Assembly (NCBI GenBank): GCA_964415045.1
Contig: CAYPZL010000014.1
Span: forward strand, 1 to 50,144
DNA from: CAYPZL01 sp964415045
GTDB lineage: Bacteria > Planctomycetota > Phycisphaerae > Sedimentisphaerales > Anaerobacaceae
Length of the DNA: 50,144 nt
Direction of reading: 5' to 3'
The position numbers and the translations under genes are program-made. Shown here piece after piece: positions 36,901-44,981 of the stretch. Every line of letters starts with the position of its first letter. Position 1 is the stretch's first letter. Under the pieces are notes generated by a model, which saw nothing but the letters and a program-made list of their open reading frames with translations, had not been told where the DNA came from and did not search any database.

Positions 36901-37327
36901 TTACGGGGGCGGACTGCTGCGACTCATACTTGGTCCATTCTTCCCAACCGGTCCAGCCTTCGACGCCGGCGATCTGCACGGCGTTGGCCGCGCTGTCGTC
37001 GGTGCTGAGCCACAGCTCGCTGTCGTCGTCGCTGAAGACCCAGAAGGTGTAATCGCCCGTCTCGGGCGGGGTCAGGAAGGCGCGACCGCGGCCGCCGTAG
37101 TAATCGGTGTTCGGCTGATCGGTCGCAAAACTCGTTTCCCACTTACTGTCGCGGGGGTTGTCCGGGAAGTCGGGATGGGCCTTAAGCGTGTCAAGGTCGG
37201 CGCCGATCCCGCCTCCGTACCAAAACTCGAAGAGCACATGGCCCTGACCCAATTCCTGCGCCCCGACGCCACCGGCGAACGCAAGCACCAGGCCCGCAAC
37301 CAACCAAGGGACAAGTTTTCCGTACAT
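33944..37327 (-). CDS. Secreted PA14 / FN3-like / LamG multi-domain protein
   Basis: About 1127 residues, exported (signal peptide ends near GGVGAQ). Modules, approximate: PA14 domain 30-190 (TPPETGDYTFWVFSDDDSEL, VTLEAGQRYYIEGLYSDG); three Ig/FN3-like segments sharing the phrase TYYWRVDEVDADGNV...GTVWSFT, at 195-290, 290-390 and 545-640; a second PA14 domain 395-545; a LamG/concanavalin-like domain 655-830 (HYVFDGDVNDVSGNGHDGTI ... KVDDCRVYDYALTDAEV); then carbohydrate-binding-like beta-sandwiches to the end. No catalytic domain is seen, so a glycan-binding or surface role is likely. Two ATGs are adjacent (37330 and 37327). A perfect AAGGAGGTT directly before them favours the second for spacing. 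Confidence 0.85.
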   Translation of the reverse strand: MYGKLVPWLVAGLVLAFAGGVGAQELGQGHVLFEFWYGGGIGADLDTLKAHPDFPDNPRDSKWETSFATDQPNTDYYGGRGRAFLTPPETGDYTFWVFSDDDSELWLSTDDSAANAVQIAGVEGWTGWEEWTKYESQQSAPVTLEAGQRYYIEGLYSDGTGGGNMGVGWAGPGIGEEVTLITGDYLTALIRDPEPLFKAQSPDPADGTVDVTMPLFQWQAGLTAAMHDVYFGETPELGEADFKGRQPALMYFHLGVLEPGKTYYWRVDEVDADGNVYEGTVWSFTVMPLEAHFPSPYDGALWRKLDQTFSWTAGQGAASHLIYGGTDEALVAAGDPNALLGEKTETTFSITEIGLESLEPDTRYFWRIDEVDADGNVVAGPVWTFTTVDLNGGAVAYYWDNQYFEGDPCVVTTEAEINFDFNADRDGSPDPCIPIDHFSCLWVAELNVPVTGTYRLFEASDDGSRTKLNGAVVAEGWWDRGTTEDATEPLELVAGETYVIEMQMYENGGGATAYLRWEGPGIAKEIIPQGALQLPQVAYGMSPALGAEGVSDATSLSWTAGVTAVEHDLYFGTDADLVAAGDASVLVGRMAETSYTPADLLVWNTTYYWKVDEVTEDGTVIPGTLYSFTTEDHRILEDFEAYDDVTGVVPIEPVAAPIAHYVFDGDVNDVSGNGHDGTIVGDVNFVDDDIMGSVLSLPGGDNQFVEIGEVGLSGNDPTTIACWAKADHTSIPDWTLIFGFTGTADGGGGNGSHFNIGSLGGPGGVGAHVWGWEERIFSDQQALEWHHYAMTYDGTTIRYYGDGTLMDTDPGKSNVQDLAIRGDRVHIGSRVTQASSFPGKVDDCRVYDYALTDAEVAGLFMPFNPLAGTWSDDGAVASSLVTDPNQGQAMQIAYDSGTGSVRAAVGSLDLTWGPNAIAMMVKGDPNNAAAALFLAAEDGAGNVAVVPVINSAAAVQTAEWTKVIVALDDVVTGGVNIADIAKVAVGVDASGAGAVLIDDIQTVKIWEYVPRNWAITLDIPGSLSLSGADQVFMTDHIIRKGEVFTLSISVRVGFGAIWDGKNIKMSILADGSSVASKTGPCADGWKQYSVTFKSANAAATDGKRVGVKFHNEIHNTLALKNIKLTAK

Positions 37328-37330
37328 CAT

Positions 37331-38122
37331 AACCTCCTTCAGAAAAATGTTGTTCTTGTATCCTGGTCACACACCAGCACATCAGCCCTCCGCCTGGCGC
37401 CATGCGGCTCCATCCGTCGATGCGCTTTCGCTCTCTTCCACCACCTCCGGAACGTCCTTGGGAGGTCACCTCATACTTGAATCGAGTCACTCACCTCCTT
37501 CCCGCACTCTAAAGTCGATGGGACAGAATTTGTTTTGTTTGAAATGGTTAGACAACGTGCGTAATGCAGCAGAGACGTGCACCCAACTCCCCCGGTCACC
37601 CTGTATAACAAACCCCATTTCGTCAGGGCCTCCGACTCTGACTCGATGCGCAACCGCATCCCGCCACGATGGCGCGGTGCGATACCCAAGACCTCCATGT
37701 TGGCATCGGTTGATCAAAGCCGCCACATACAACCATATGTACTTGTACCACATTCATCGACCCCATGCAAGAGTCTCTTTAGAGAATGTGATAGATTGTT
37801 CGTCTGGCGGGTTTCTTATCGGGCTCCACCCCGCTTTGCGGCGGTTTCATGGGTGGCGGGCTCCGGGGGCATGTGCATGTACGAGGGCTGGAGGCGTGAA
37901 TTCGGTCTTTCCCGGCATTCCTGGCCGCCACAAAGCATTGCTGTTCGGTCAGTGTGGTTGCAAGTCTTTTTGGGCTAAGTGTTTATGGCTGAACGGCGGC
38001 CGGCGGGGGGTGTGTGTCGCCGTTTTCGTAGCCGAAGGCCGGCCGGCGGACCGTCAAGGCAGGGGGGGGCGGTATTCTCCCGGTGCCAGGGTCAGAGCGA
38101 GGCGTGCACCGCCTCTGGGGCC
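37331..38122. other. Intergenic stretch between divergent genes
   Basis: About 790 bases between the divergent PA14/LamG and acyltransferase genes. A plus-strand frame of 259 codons crosses it, but its composition (many His, Pro, Cys, Arg) and lack of any recognisable motif or ribosome binding site argue against a gene. The minus-strand promoter of the LamG gene must lie here. I could not pick out a convincing one. Confidence 0.5.
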
Positions 38123-38150
38123 TTGACAGGCCTGTATGTGCCCCTAAAAT
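38123..38150 (+). promoter_or_regulatory. Strong promoter placed for a leaderless mRNA
   Basis: Consensus -35 TTGACA (38123-38128), a 16-base spacer and TAAAAT (38145-38150). Predicted start about 38157, two bases before the ATG of the acyltransferase gene. No good Shine-Dalgarno sits between. Confidence 0.65.
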
Positions 38151-38158
38151 CAGGCACC

Positions 38159-39253
38159 ATGACCGATCAACGCCCCCGCAAAAGAAAGAAAAAAAAGCAC
38201 AATCCGATTCTCGACTGGCTTCTTTACGTGGCCGTCAGGATTCTGGTGATGTTTCTGTCGCTCTTTGACGTGGAAACGAACCTGGAGTTTGCCTGCTTCC
38301 TGGGCAGGCTTCTGTGGAGACACTACCATCGCGGTCGCCAGCGGGCTCTGGACAATTTGCGGGCCAGTTTCCCGGAGAAATCCGAGCAGTGGATCTGGCA
38401 GACCGGTCGGCGGAGCTTCGAGCATCTCGTCATGCTCACCATCGACGTGGTGTTCACGCCGAGATTGGTCAGGAAGAGCAATTGGCGAGAGTATTCGCGG
38501 TACAAGAACGCTGAGCACGCCAAGTGGCTGATGCAGGAGCACAAGGGCCTGCTCATGGTCACCGGGCATTACGGCAATTTCGAGATCATCGGCTATCTCA
38601 TGGGGCTGTTCGGTTTTGACATTTACAGCATCGCGCGGCCGTTGGACAACAAGTACCTGAATCGCTACTTGTACGGCGTGCGGGAGCGGCGGGGGCAGAA
38701 TCTGATCGACAAGAAGGGCGCCGCCAATCTCATGCCCCAAATCACCGAGAAAGGCAGTACTCTGGGCTTCATCGCAGACCAGGACGCGGGCAGAAAGGGC
38801 ATTTTCGTCGATTTCTTCGGACGAAAGGCCAGCACGTACAAGAGCATCGGTCTGGTGGCCATCACGTACAACCTGCCGATTGTCGTGGGGTACAGTCGCA
38901 GGATTGAGAACCGCTTTTTCTTTGAGCTGGGGACGACGCGTATCATTTTCCCGCACGAGTGGGCCGATAAGGACAATCCACTCGAGTGGATCACCGCCGA
39001 ATACACCAGGGCCATCGAGACCTTCGTTCGGGAAGACCCGACGCAATACTGGTGGCTGCATCGTCGCTGGAAGAGCCGGCCAAAAGAGCGGAAGCGACGG
39101 GCAAAGGCTGCCGCAGTTGCGAAAGAGCCGTCCGATTCGCAGGCCCAGAGCCCCGCGTTGGATGCGCCGGCCGACCCCGGTCAGGCACAGTCGGCCGGTA
39201 GTACGGGTAGCCCCGATTCGATCAATACGTGCGCGGTCAGGAACTCGGACTAA
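38159..39253 (+). CDS. LpxL/HtrB-like lysophospholipid (lipid A) acyltransferase
   Basis: A 364-residue membrane-bound acyltransferase. After a strongly basic start (RPRKRKKKKHN) comes one membrane segment, LLYVAVRILVMFLSLF. The catalytic HX4E motif is HYGNFE (His137, Glu142). ERRGQNLIDKKGA, GFIADQDAGRKGIFVDFFGR and the ending PTQYWWLHRRWKSRP follow the LpxL pattern. It transfers a fatty acyl chain to a lipid A precursor or other glycolipid at the inner membrane. The last 60 residues are a low-complexity Ala/Pro/Ser tail. The frame is open back to 37979, but homology and the promoter at 38123 place the start at 38159. Confidence 0.88.
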   Translation: MTDQRPRKRKKKKHNPILDWLLYVAVRILVMFLSLFDVETNLEFACFLGRLLWRHYHRGRQRALDNLRASFPEKSEQWIWQTGRRSFEHLVMLTIDVVFTPRLVRKSNWREYSRYKNAEHAKWLMQEHKGLLMVTGHYGNFEIIGYLMGLFGFDIYSIARPLDNKYLNRYLYGVRERRGQNLIDKKGAANLMPQITEKGSTLGFIADQDAGRKGIFVDFFGRKASTYKSIGLVAITYNLPIVVGYSRRIENRFFFELGTTRIIFPHEWADKDNPLEWITAEYTRAIETFVREDPTQYWWLHRRWKSRPKERKRRAKAAAVAKEPSDSQAQSPALDAPADPGQAQSAGSTGSPDSINTCAVRNSD

Positions 39254-39428
39254 GGGACCGCTGCTCCGCGATGCGGCGTTGAGGTCCGCGGCGGGCATTG
39301 CTGCGGCGTTCCTTCTTACCGTCGGTGGGCTGATCAACCACAGCTCAGGCGGTACAGATGTGGTTTTCCTGTCGAGCTTGCGGTGAGTTCGACAGGCTGA
39401 TGCGGGTCGTTGCCGGGAGTGTGTTCCC

Positions 39429-41280
39429 ATGAGAAGGCGGATGGAAATCGGTTGGATGTGCTTGTGGTTGCTCGTGCGGAGATCGAGGAGTTTCCTGTTG
39501 CGGCCCCTTATCGTGCTCGCGACCACCATGCTTCTGGTGGCCCCGGCATCGGGAGCCGCGTCGCGAGGCGATGCTGTTGATGTTGTTCCGTTCGGAGAAC
39601 TGATGTGTTGGGACGCGCGGGGGCGGGACTACGGGGTGATCTGGGAGGATTCGCGCGACATTTTCCGTGTGATCGTGCGTTCTGCGCCTGCACCGATTCG
39701 GTGTGGAGGCCGCTGGAGTTTGCAGTCGAATGGGGCGGGACCGCGCGGAACGCGGCGCAGGGCTGGGACGGCCGCCTGGAGATCTTCAATGGGATCATTG
39801 AGCGAGTCGAACCTGTCACGGCCGGTAGCAGCGTCCAGATAGAGGGCGATTTTGCGTGGAGCTCGACCGTGCGGGAAGCCACCGATGGCGTGGGGGCCTC
39901 GATCCTGTACGCCCAACCGCAAGGGCATAACTCGTTCGACGAGACGATCGTCACCGTGCGGGCGGCATGCGAGACGTTCTCGTTTGCCGCCAATGATCTC
40001 GTCCGATACGGCCATATCTTTCTCCCGGATTTCGGCGTGCTGGTGCGTCGGGTCGGCAGTGACGTGACATACGACTCGGCCTTGGTCCGCTGGCAGCAGA
40101 ACCGGGAGAAGAACATCTACACGCGAGTGACGACTGTGCCTGAGCAGACGCTGCCCGGCGCCTGGCGCGATGTGCCGGCAAAACAGCCGCACTACATCCC
40201 GCTCGGCTTTGACGGGGGCCGGCAGTACTTCGGCCTGGAGCCTGACGGAAGCATCTTCTGCCGGTATGGCTGGCTGGCCCGGATACCCGGCAAGGACACC
40301 AAACGTTGTCTCTACGACGGCAACCGGATTCGGTATGGCTTCGGCCTTTCCGACGCGCAGCTCGTCGAACGATCCCTGATGGAAGGGTGTTTGCCGATGA
40401 TGGTCACGCCCGAGCCGATGATCAACGATTTCTACCGGGCGCACCTTTCTCACCTGCTGCTCAACACGGACCGCGAGGTGGGAGCGAAAAACCGGCGCGT
40501 GGCCCGGGTCGGGACCTTCTCCTATGGCGCATTCAGCAACGAGTCTTGCATGATGGTCAGCGATTTGGACCGGCGCGGCTACCATCAGCAGGCCGAAGAG
40601 GCGCTGGAGACCTGGCTGCACCACCAGGGGACGGTGGGTCTGCCCGGCGGTAAGTGTATTCTGAAGGCCTCCGCCGCCTATCGCGAGGATATCCTCCGGG
40701 CGTTTACGGAGGCGATGCAACGTTCGCCCGTGGTGCGATTGCGCGACGGCAGTTGGATACCGCATATTCCTCCGGAGGTTCACCGGCGCGGCCGCACCTT
40801 CGGCTGGATCACCGAGACGCTCGAAGGGGCCATTCACATGATCCGGACCGGGCTGATCGAGCCGGACGGTCGGATGGCGACCTGGATCATCAAGGACTTC
40901 GAGGACAACCTCTACATCTCCGAGCAGTACGGTTACAACATCACCGGCGACGAGTTCGAGCGGTACTGGTTCAGCCGGGGGGGGGATTTCCATGCAGGCC
41001 AACCTGTTGTGCAACCCGATCCCGTACCTGTTGCGGGACGAGCCCAGGCACTTTCTTCGGGCGTACTTCAATGCGTTCGCCGTCAGTTACTGGCCTGACA
41101 CGCGTATGATGACGGAGCCCGCCGCGTAGGATCGTCGTTCGTTTTCGTCACCCGCACGGCAAGAAGATGATACGTTGCGAGTTGAACGGCCGGTCGTATG
41201 CAAACTTCGATCGCGAAAAGGAATGGGTTATCCTCGACGGGCGGTCAGATGAGCAAGCGCACATTGTCGCATTCTACTGA
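39429..41280 (+). pseudogene. Large secreted glycoside-hydrolase-like gene, multiply disrupted
   Basis: Starts in one frame with a signal segment (LIVLATTMLLVAPASGA) and VVPFGELMCWDARGRDYGVI to about 39690. It continues in another frame from about 39700 (RPLEFAVEWGGTARNAAQG) to about 40985 with long well-preserved sequence (HLLLNTDREVGAKNRRVAR, IPPEVHRRGRTFGWITETLE). At a run of nine G (40977-40985) the frame changes again: dropping one G gives MQANLLCNPIPYLLRDEPRH and on to a stop at 41127. A third segment with HPHGKKMIRCELNGRSYANF in yet another frame ends at 41280 and looks like the original C-terminus. The layout suggests an alpha/alpha-barrel glycosidase with an N-terminal beta domain. 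The family is not certain. Confidence 0.65.
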
Positions 41281-41307
41281 ATGGCCCGGACATGTTTCGT
41301 GCGGGGG

Positions 41308-41556
41308 CTACTGTCGCCCCAACTGTCCGAGGGCCAGGTCGATCAGCCACATGAGACCCGGGCTTTCTGCCACGGGGGTCGAAAGCTCTCGCGGCCGTTC
41401 GGGTTCGACAAACTGGTCCGCGACGGCGTCGATTTCCTGGAGATACGAGAACCGCAGCGCGCCGGCCGGCCTCCTGTTGATCGCGAAACGGATCTCGTCG
41501 ATCACGTCGGGTTCCAAGGGCAAAAGTGCCCAGTTGTTCCATATGGGAAGTATCCG
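41308..41556 (-). pseudogene. Possible C-terminal remnant of an unknown gene
   Basis: The minus-strand frame ending at 41308 carries protein-like sequence (ILPIWNNWALLPLEPDVIDE, then RFAINRRPAGALRFSYLQE, ending SPGLMWLIDLALGQLGRQ). Upstream of about 41556 the frame loses this character and overlaps the start of the UroD-like gene on the other strand. It reads like a truncated C-terminus. The family is not recognised. Confidence 0.3.
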
Positions 41557-41592
41557 GGTAGGTCGGGAACGGGTGCATCGGTGAGGAATGTC

Positions 41593-42648
41593 GTGATCGA
41601 GAAATACCTGGAAGATCTTGAGCGTCGGATTGACCCTGACGCCGAGGGCAAGTTGTTGGCGCAGTGGCAGAGTTTCGCTGATGGCGGTCTGAGCGCCGGC
41701 GTGTTTTCGCCGAAACGGCCTGCAGCGGCGGCACCCCATCTGGCGTGGCCGCACGTGCTGGTCAATGAAGCGCTCGACGATTTCGAGAAGATGGCTTTGC
41801 AGCAATTGGAACCGTGCTCGCAGGCACTGGCCGAGGGTAGCGGGGCGTTGCTGGCGGTGCGGTGCAACTACGGGACCGCCATCCTGCCCTCACTCTTCGG
41901 GGCGGAGATGTTCCGCATGGGCCGGGATCTCGATACGCTGCCCACCTGCCGGCCGCTCGCCGGTGGGGCCGATGCGGTCAAGCGCCTGCTCGACCAGGGC
42001 GTGCCGTCCTTGGATACCAACCTGGGCGGGCAGGTTTTCCAGATGGGCGAATACTATCGCCACTTGTTCGCCGGTTATCCGAGGTTGGAAAGGCACGTCT
42101 ATATCTATCACCCGGATTTGCAGGGTCCGATGAACGTTTGTGAGATGCTCTGGGGCGCCTCGCTCTACGTGGATTTCTACGACAAGCCCGACCTGATCAA
42201 GGAATTCCTTTCGCTGATTACCGAGACCTATATTCGGTTCATGCGGCGCTGGGACAAGATCGTTGCTCCGCTGGACGGCTGGGCCGTGCACTGGTCGATG
42301 CTTCACAAAGGGCGCATCATGATACGCGACGACGCGGCCACAAATTTCTCGCCCGAGATGTTCGAGGAGTTCGTTCGCCCGTACGACCAGCGGCTCCTCG
42401 ATGAGTTCGGCGGGGGTGGCGTCCACTTCTGCGGTCGCGGCGATCACTTCATCGCCAAAGTTGGCGAGATGCCCGGCGCGTACACCGTCAACATGACCCA
42501 GCCCGACCTGAACGACGCCGAGACTATCTTCCGCAACACCGTCGACAAAGGGATCACCCTCATCGGCCTGGAGGCGGAGGCCGCGAAGCAGGCTCTTCGG
42601 CAGGGGCGAGACCTGCGGGGTCGTGCGCACTGCTGGGATGTCGGTTAA
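41593..42648 (+). CDS. Uroporphyrinogen decarboxylase-like protein (methyltransferase-type)
   Basis: About 351 residues of the UroD / methylcobamide:CoM methyltransferase fold. Seen: LLAVRCNYGTAILPSLFGAE, PSLDTNLGGQVFQMGEYY, VYIYHPDLQGPMNVCEMLWG, MIRDDAATNFSPEMFEEFV, and the metal-site-like GVHFCGRGDHFI (His-x-Cys-x-Gly). True HemE has a different N-terminus, so this is more likely one of the many planctomycete UroD-like proteins that handle methyl or corrinoid groups. The frame is open from 41281, but a GTG at 41593 with GAGGA five bases before it is the best start (GTG 41581 is the alternative). It stands among gene remnants and is the only intact gene from 39.4 to 44 kb. Confidence 0.75.
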   Translation: MIEKYLEDLERRIDPDAEGKLLAQWQSFADGGLSAGVFSPKRPAAAAPHLAWPHVLVNEALDDFEKMALQQLEPCSQALAEGSGALLAVRCNYGTAILPSLFGAEMFRMGRDLDTLPTCRPLAGGADAVKRLLDQGVPSLDTNLGGQVFQMGEYYRHLFAGYPRLERHVYIYHPDLQGPMNVCEMLWGASLYVDFYDKPDLIKEFLSLITETYIRFMRRWDKIVAPLDGWAVHWSMLHKGRIMIRDDAATNFSPEMFEEFVRPYDQRLLDEFGGGGVHFCGRGDHFIAKVGEMPGAYTVNMTQPDLNDAETIFRNTVDKGITLIGLEAEAAKQALRQGRDLRGRAHCWDVG

Positions 42649-42902
42649 TCCTTCACCGCGCAGAACTCTTCGACCGATCCTCTGGAATCCACCCACAGAC
42701 CGAGCACGCGGACGTTCGGGTAGCGAGCCGCCACAGATCGCACCGACAAATCCAGTTGCTCTTTCTGGCGGCCTTCCGGAACCGGGTTGGCCGTGCAGTC
42801 CCAGTGTCCGACGACCGCCACGCAGCGCGATCCGTGTTTCCTCACGAAAATCTCCACGCGGTTCAGAATCGACCCGGCCAGAATCCGTCCGGGCCCGCCT
42901 CG
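42645..42902 (-). pseudogene. 5'-truncated carbonic-anhydrase-like gene
   Basis: The minus-strand frame reads GRILAGSILNRVEIFVRKHG, VAVVGHWDCTANPV, EQLDLSVRSVAARYPNVRVL and GLWVD. This matches the C-terminal half of small carbonic-anhydrase-fold proteins that carry a GHxDC zinc motif. The N-terminal half, including the first zinc ligands, is missing: the frame meets a stop near 42912 exactly where the remnant of a gene on the other strand begins. Its stop overlaps the end of the UroD-like gene by four bases. Confidence 0.6.
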
Positions 42903-43412
42903 GTAACGGTGTCAACGTATGGAGCGTTCAGCCTGCGGCGTAGATACATGTGCCCCGGCGATCTGGTGTCGATCCAGGGAAGGCCCGACTCGCAGTGGGA
43001 CTCCTGGCTCAGCTACGGTTACAACCTCACCGACTGGTACTTCTCGGACTGGTTCGGGATCGGCTACGCCGGACACAAGAACACCACCGTTCCCGGTCCC
43101 GCCATGAAGCTCATCTTCACCGAGAGCAACGACTGGTGGCTTTGGTGGAAGGGCGCCAATTACGTCGATGGCTGGGACGTGCTCGGGCAGGACACGATCA
43201 TGCCGTACAAGAACGTGGGCTGCGACGGGCCGACACTGTATCGACATGCCGAAGGCGTGAACATCGCCTTCTATGATGGGCACGTCGAGCACAGAAAGAA
43301 GGGCAAGGTCTGGCGCCAGGAGGCCTGGGACGACGGCGCGCCGGGTATGTGGTCCACCTTCAAGCACTGCCCGCCCACCGACCGCGAGATGAGCCGCCTG
43401 CCGAAACCTTGA
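42903..43412 (+). pseudogene. 5'-truncated pseudopilin-like protein with H-X9-DG motif
   Basis: The plus-strand frame runs from about VTVSTYGAFSLRRRYMCPGD to the stop at 43412 and contains DSWLSYGYNLTDWYFSDWFG, LIFTESNDWWLWWKGANYVD and HAEGVNIAFYDGHVE, the H-X9-DG element of planctomycete type II secretion pseudopilins. The expected N-terminal prepilin cleavage site and long hydrophobic helix are missing. The frame is open further upstream but there reads antisense to the carbonic-anhydrase-like remnant. The ending SRLPKP is intact. Confidence 0.65.
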
Positions 43413-43564
43413 CCGTTGCCATGCCGACAGTTTGCATCCTGTTTTGGCAACGGCGATCTCGATCGTCGCGTCGATTTGCCTGGTTGTTGTCCAGGTCCGC
43501 GGTGGTACCAGGAACACACCTAGCCGGTGCCATGAGGCTCGACGCGGCTACAAGTGTGAGTCAT

Positions 43565-43711
43565 TTAGTCGTCGTCTTCATCTTCCCTTTCGGGGCCGAG
43601 GATCTTGCCGTCCGCTGAGATTCGCAACTCAATCGTGGCTTCGTAAACCGTTTTGACTTTCTCGGTTTCCCGCTCGATCTCCTTGATCTCCGCCCGTTTG
43701 GCGTACCTCAT
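43565..43711 (-). pseudogene. Short PepSY-like remnant
   Basis: A 48-codon minus-strand frame from MRYAKRAEIKEIERETEKVK to an acidic end, GPEREDEDDD. The pattern EIKEIERETE...TVYEATIELRISADGKIL resembles the second half of a PepSY domain, but the usual middle strand pair is shortened and no signal peptide precedes it. It could be an expressed small protein. The lack of a signal peptide and its position beside other remnants favour decay. Confidence 0.4.
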
Positions 43712-44049
43712 GATGACAGAACGCCAATGAGAAATTGATGAGAGCGGTCCATCTTTTGGAATTTTTTTTCGTGCATCGAACATCGGGCAAAACCACGCGC
43801 GGTCGGCCGATTGCGACCGCGCCCACAAGCGCCTCTGCGCCTCACCACGCGACTTCTGTCTCGCGACAGGGCGCGTTATCGCCGGCCGGTTTCGAAAATC
43901 AGGTCCTGCTTCATTGTCGAATTCGGCAAGCTCAGGTACTAAGCTCCACCGCGAAATTACCCTTTTCTTCCTTGCAGATTTTGCCCATAATAGCCTCCGT
44001 TAAATGCGGGCCCGTTGAGATGCGTGCGAAGATGAAGCTGAGGGGACCG

Positions 44050-44967
44050 ATGAAGGATGTCCGACTATTGCTGGGATTTGTCCTGGCGCCGGCGATGGTG
44101 CCGGCGGCTTCGGTCTTGTGCGTCTGTTGTTTCGTGCGGCACTACACCGGGGCTGCCGCAGATGTCGATTCGACGGCGCCTTTCGTTCGCTACTCGTTTC
44201 GCATCGAACTGCCGGCGGCGTATTTTCTGATGGTCCTGTGTGCGGCACCCTACGTGTTGTCACTGCGCGAGCGGGGCGTGCTGAACTTCTGGACGCTGCT
44301 GACGCCGCTGACGGTGGTGGCTTCAAGTCTGGTGGTTCTGGTCTGCATCGCGGCACCGTCCTTCAAGTACCACGCGGCCACCGCTGCCGTCGGCATCATA
44401 GCCGCCGGCCTGTGCTTCTATCTCCTGAGTGTGGCGGGATCCGGGCGCCGTTGCACGCGAGCGGGAGGCGGTCACTGCGACGACTTTACGGAGGCAGACC
44501 AAGCTATGAACGATTCGATGCGTTACCGGATTCCTCGCTTGTACTACTTCTGGACGCCCGCGTTCATCCTGCTGGATTATATCTGGGGGATCAATGTGCG
44601 CGTGGCAGTGCTGGACGAGATGCCGTTGTATAAGAACCTCTATTACGGCCTGTGCATTCTCTGTGGCGTCATGGTGTACTTCCGGCCGCGGTCGGCCGCC
44701 CTCGTGGCTCTGGCCGAGAGCTCCATTATTCTACTGTTGACCCTCGTGGGAGTCTTCTGGCCCTACGTGCAAATTGCAACGCTTCCGGAGGGAGAATTCG
44801 ACGCCGCGCTGGCCGGGTTTACCATCCAGCGGGTCGCCAATCTCTTGCTGGCAGGTTTCATCGCTGTCGTCGGTATCTACACGAGCAAAGACGCGGTCGT
44901 CCGTGCCTGCGGCTTGGGCAAGTCGGAATCGGAAAGGGCAGGGAGCGGTCAGGACCGTGACGCGTGA
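44050..44967 (+). CDS. Multi-pass membrane protein of unknown function
   Basis: 305 residues with about eight hydrophobic segments in two groups: residues 5-135 (LLLGFVLAPAMVPAASVLCV, FLMVLCAAPYVL, VVASSLVVLVCIAA, TAAVGIIAAGLCFYLLS) and residues 165-290 (YYFWTPAFILLDYIWGINVR, GLCILCGVMVYFR, SIILLLTLVGVFWPYV, LLLAGFIAVVGIY). A polar linker SGRRCTRAGGGHCDD joins them. An ATG at 44506 with GGAGG eleven bases upstream begins the second group, so this may be two ancestral genes read as one frame. GAGG before ATG 44050 fixes the first start. The stop overlaps a GTG of the next gene. No family recognised. Confidence 0.6.
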   Translation: MKDVRLLLGFVLAPAMVPAASVLCVCCFVRHYTGAAADVDSTAPFVRYSFRIELPAAYFLMVLCAAPYVLSLRERGVLNFWTLLTPLTVVASSLVVLVCIAAPSFKYHAATAAVGIIAAGLCFYLLSVAGSGRRCTRAGGGHCDDFTEADQAMNDSMRYRIPRLYYFWTPAFILLDYIWGINVRVAVLDEMPLYKNLYYGLCILCGVMVYFRPRSAALVALAESSIILLLTLVGVFWPYVQIATLPEGEFDAALAGFTIQRVANLLLAGFIAVVGIYTSKDAVVRACGLGKSESERAGSGQDRDA

Positions 44968-44981
44968 GTGGTTGGAGACCT

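Noticed and set aside
37347..38126. 259-codon plus-strand frame in the large gap
   Set aside because: Odd composition rich in His, Cys, Pro and Arg, no motif and no ribosome binding site. It also covers the promoter of the acyltransferase gene.
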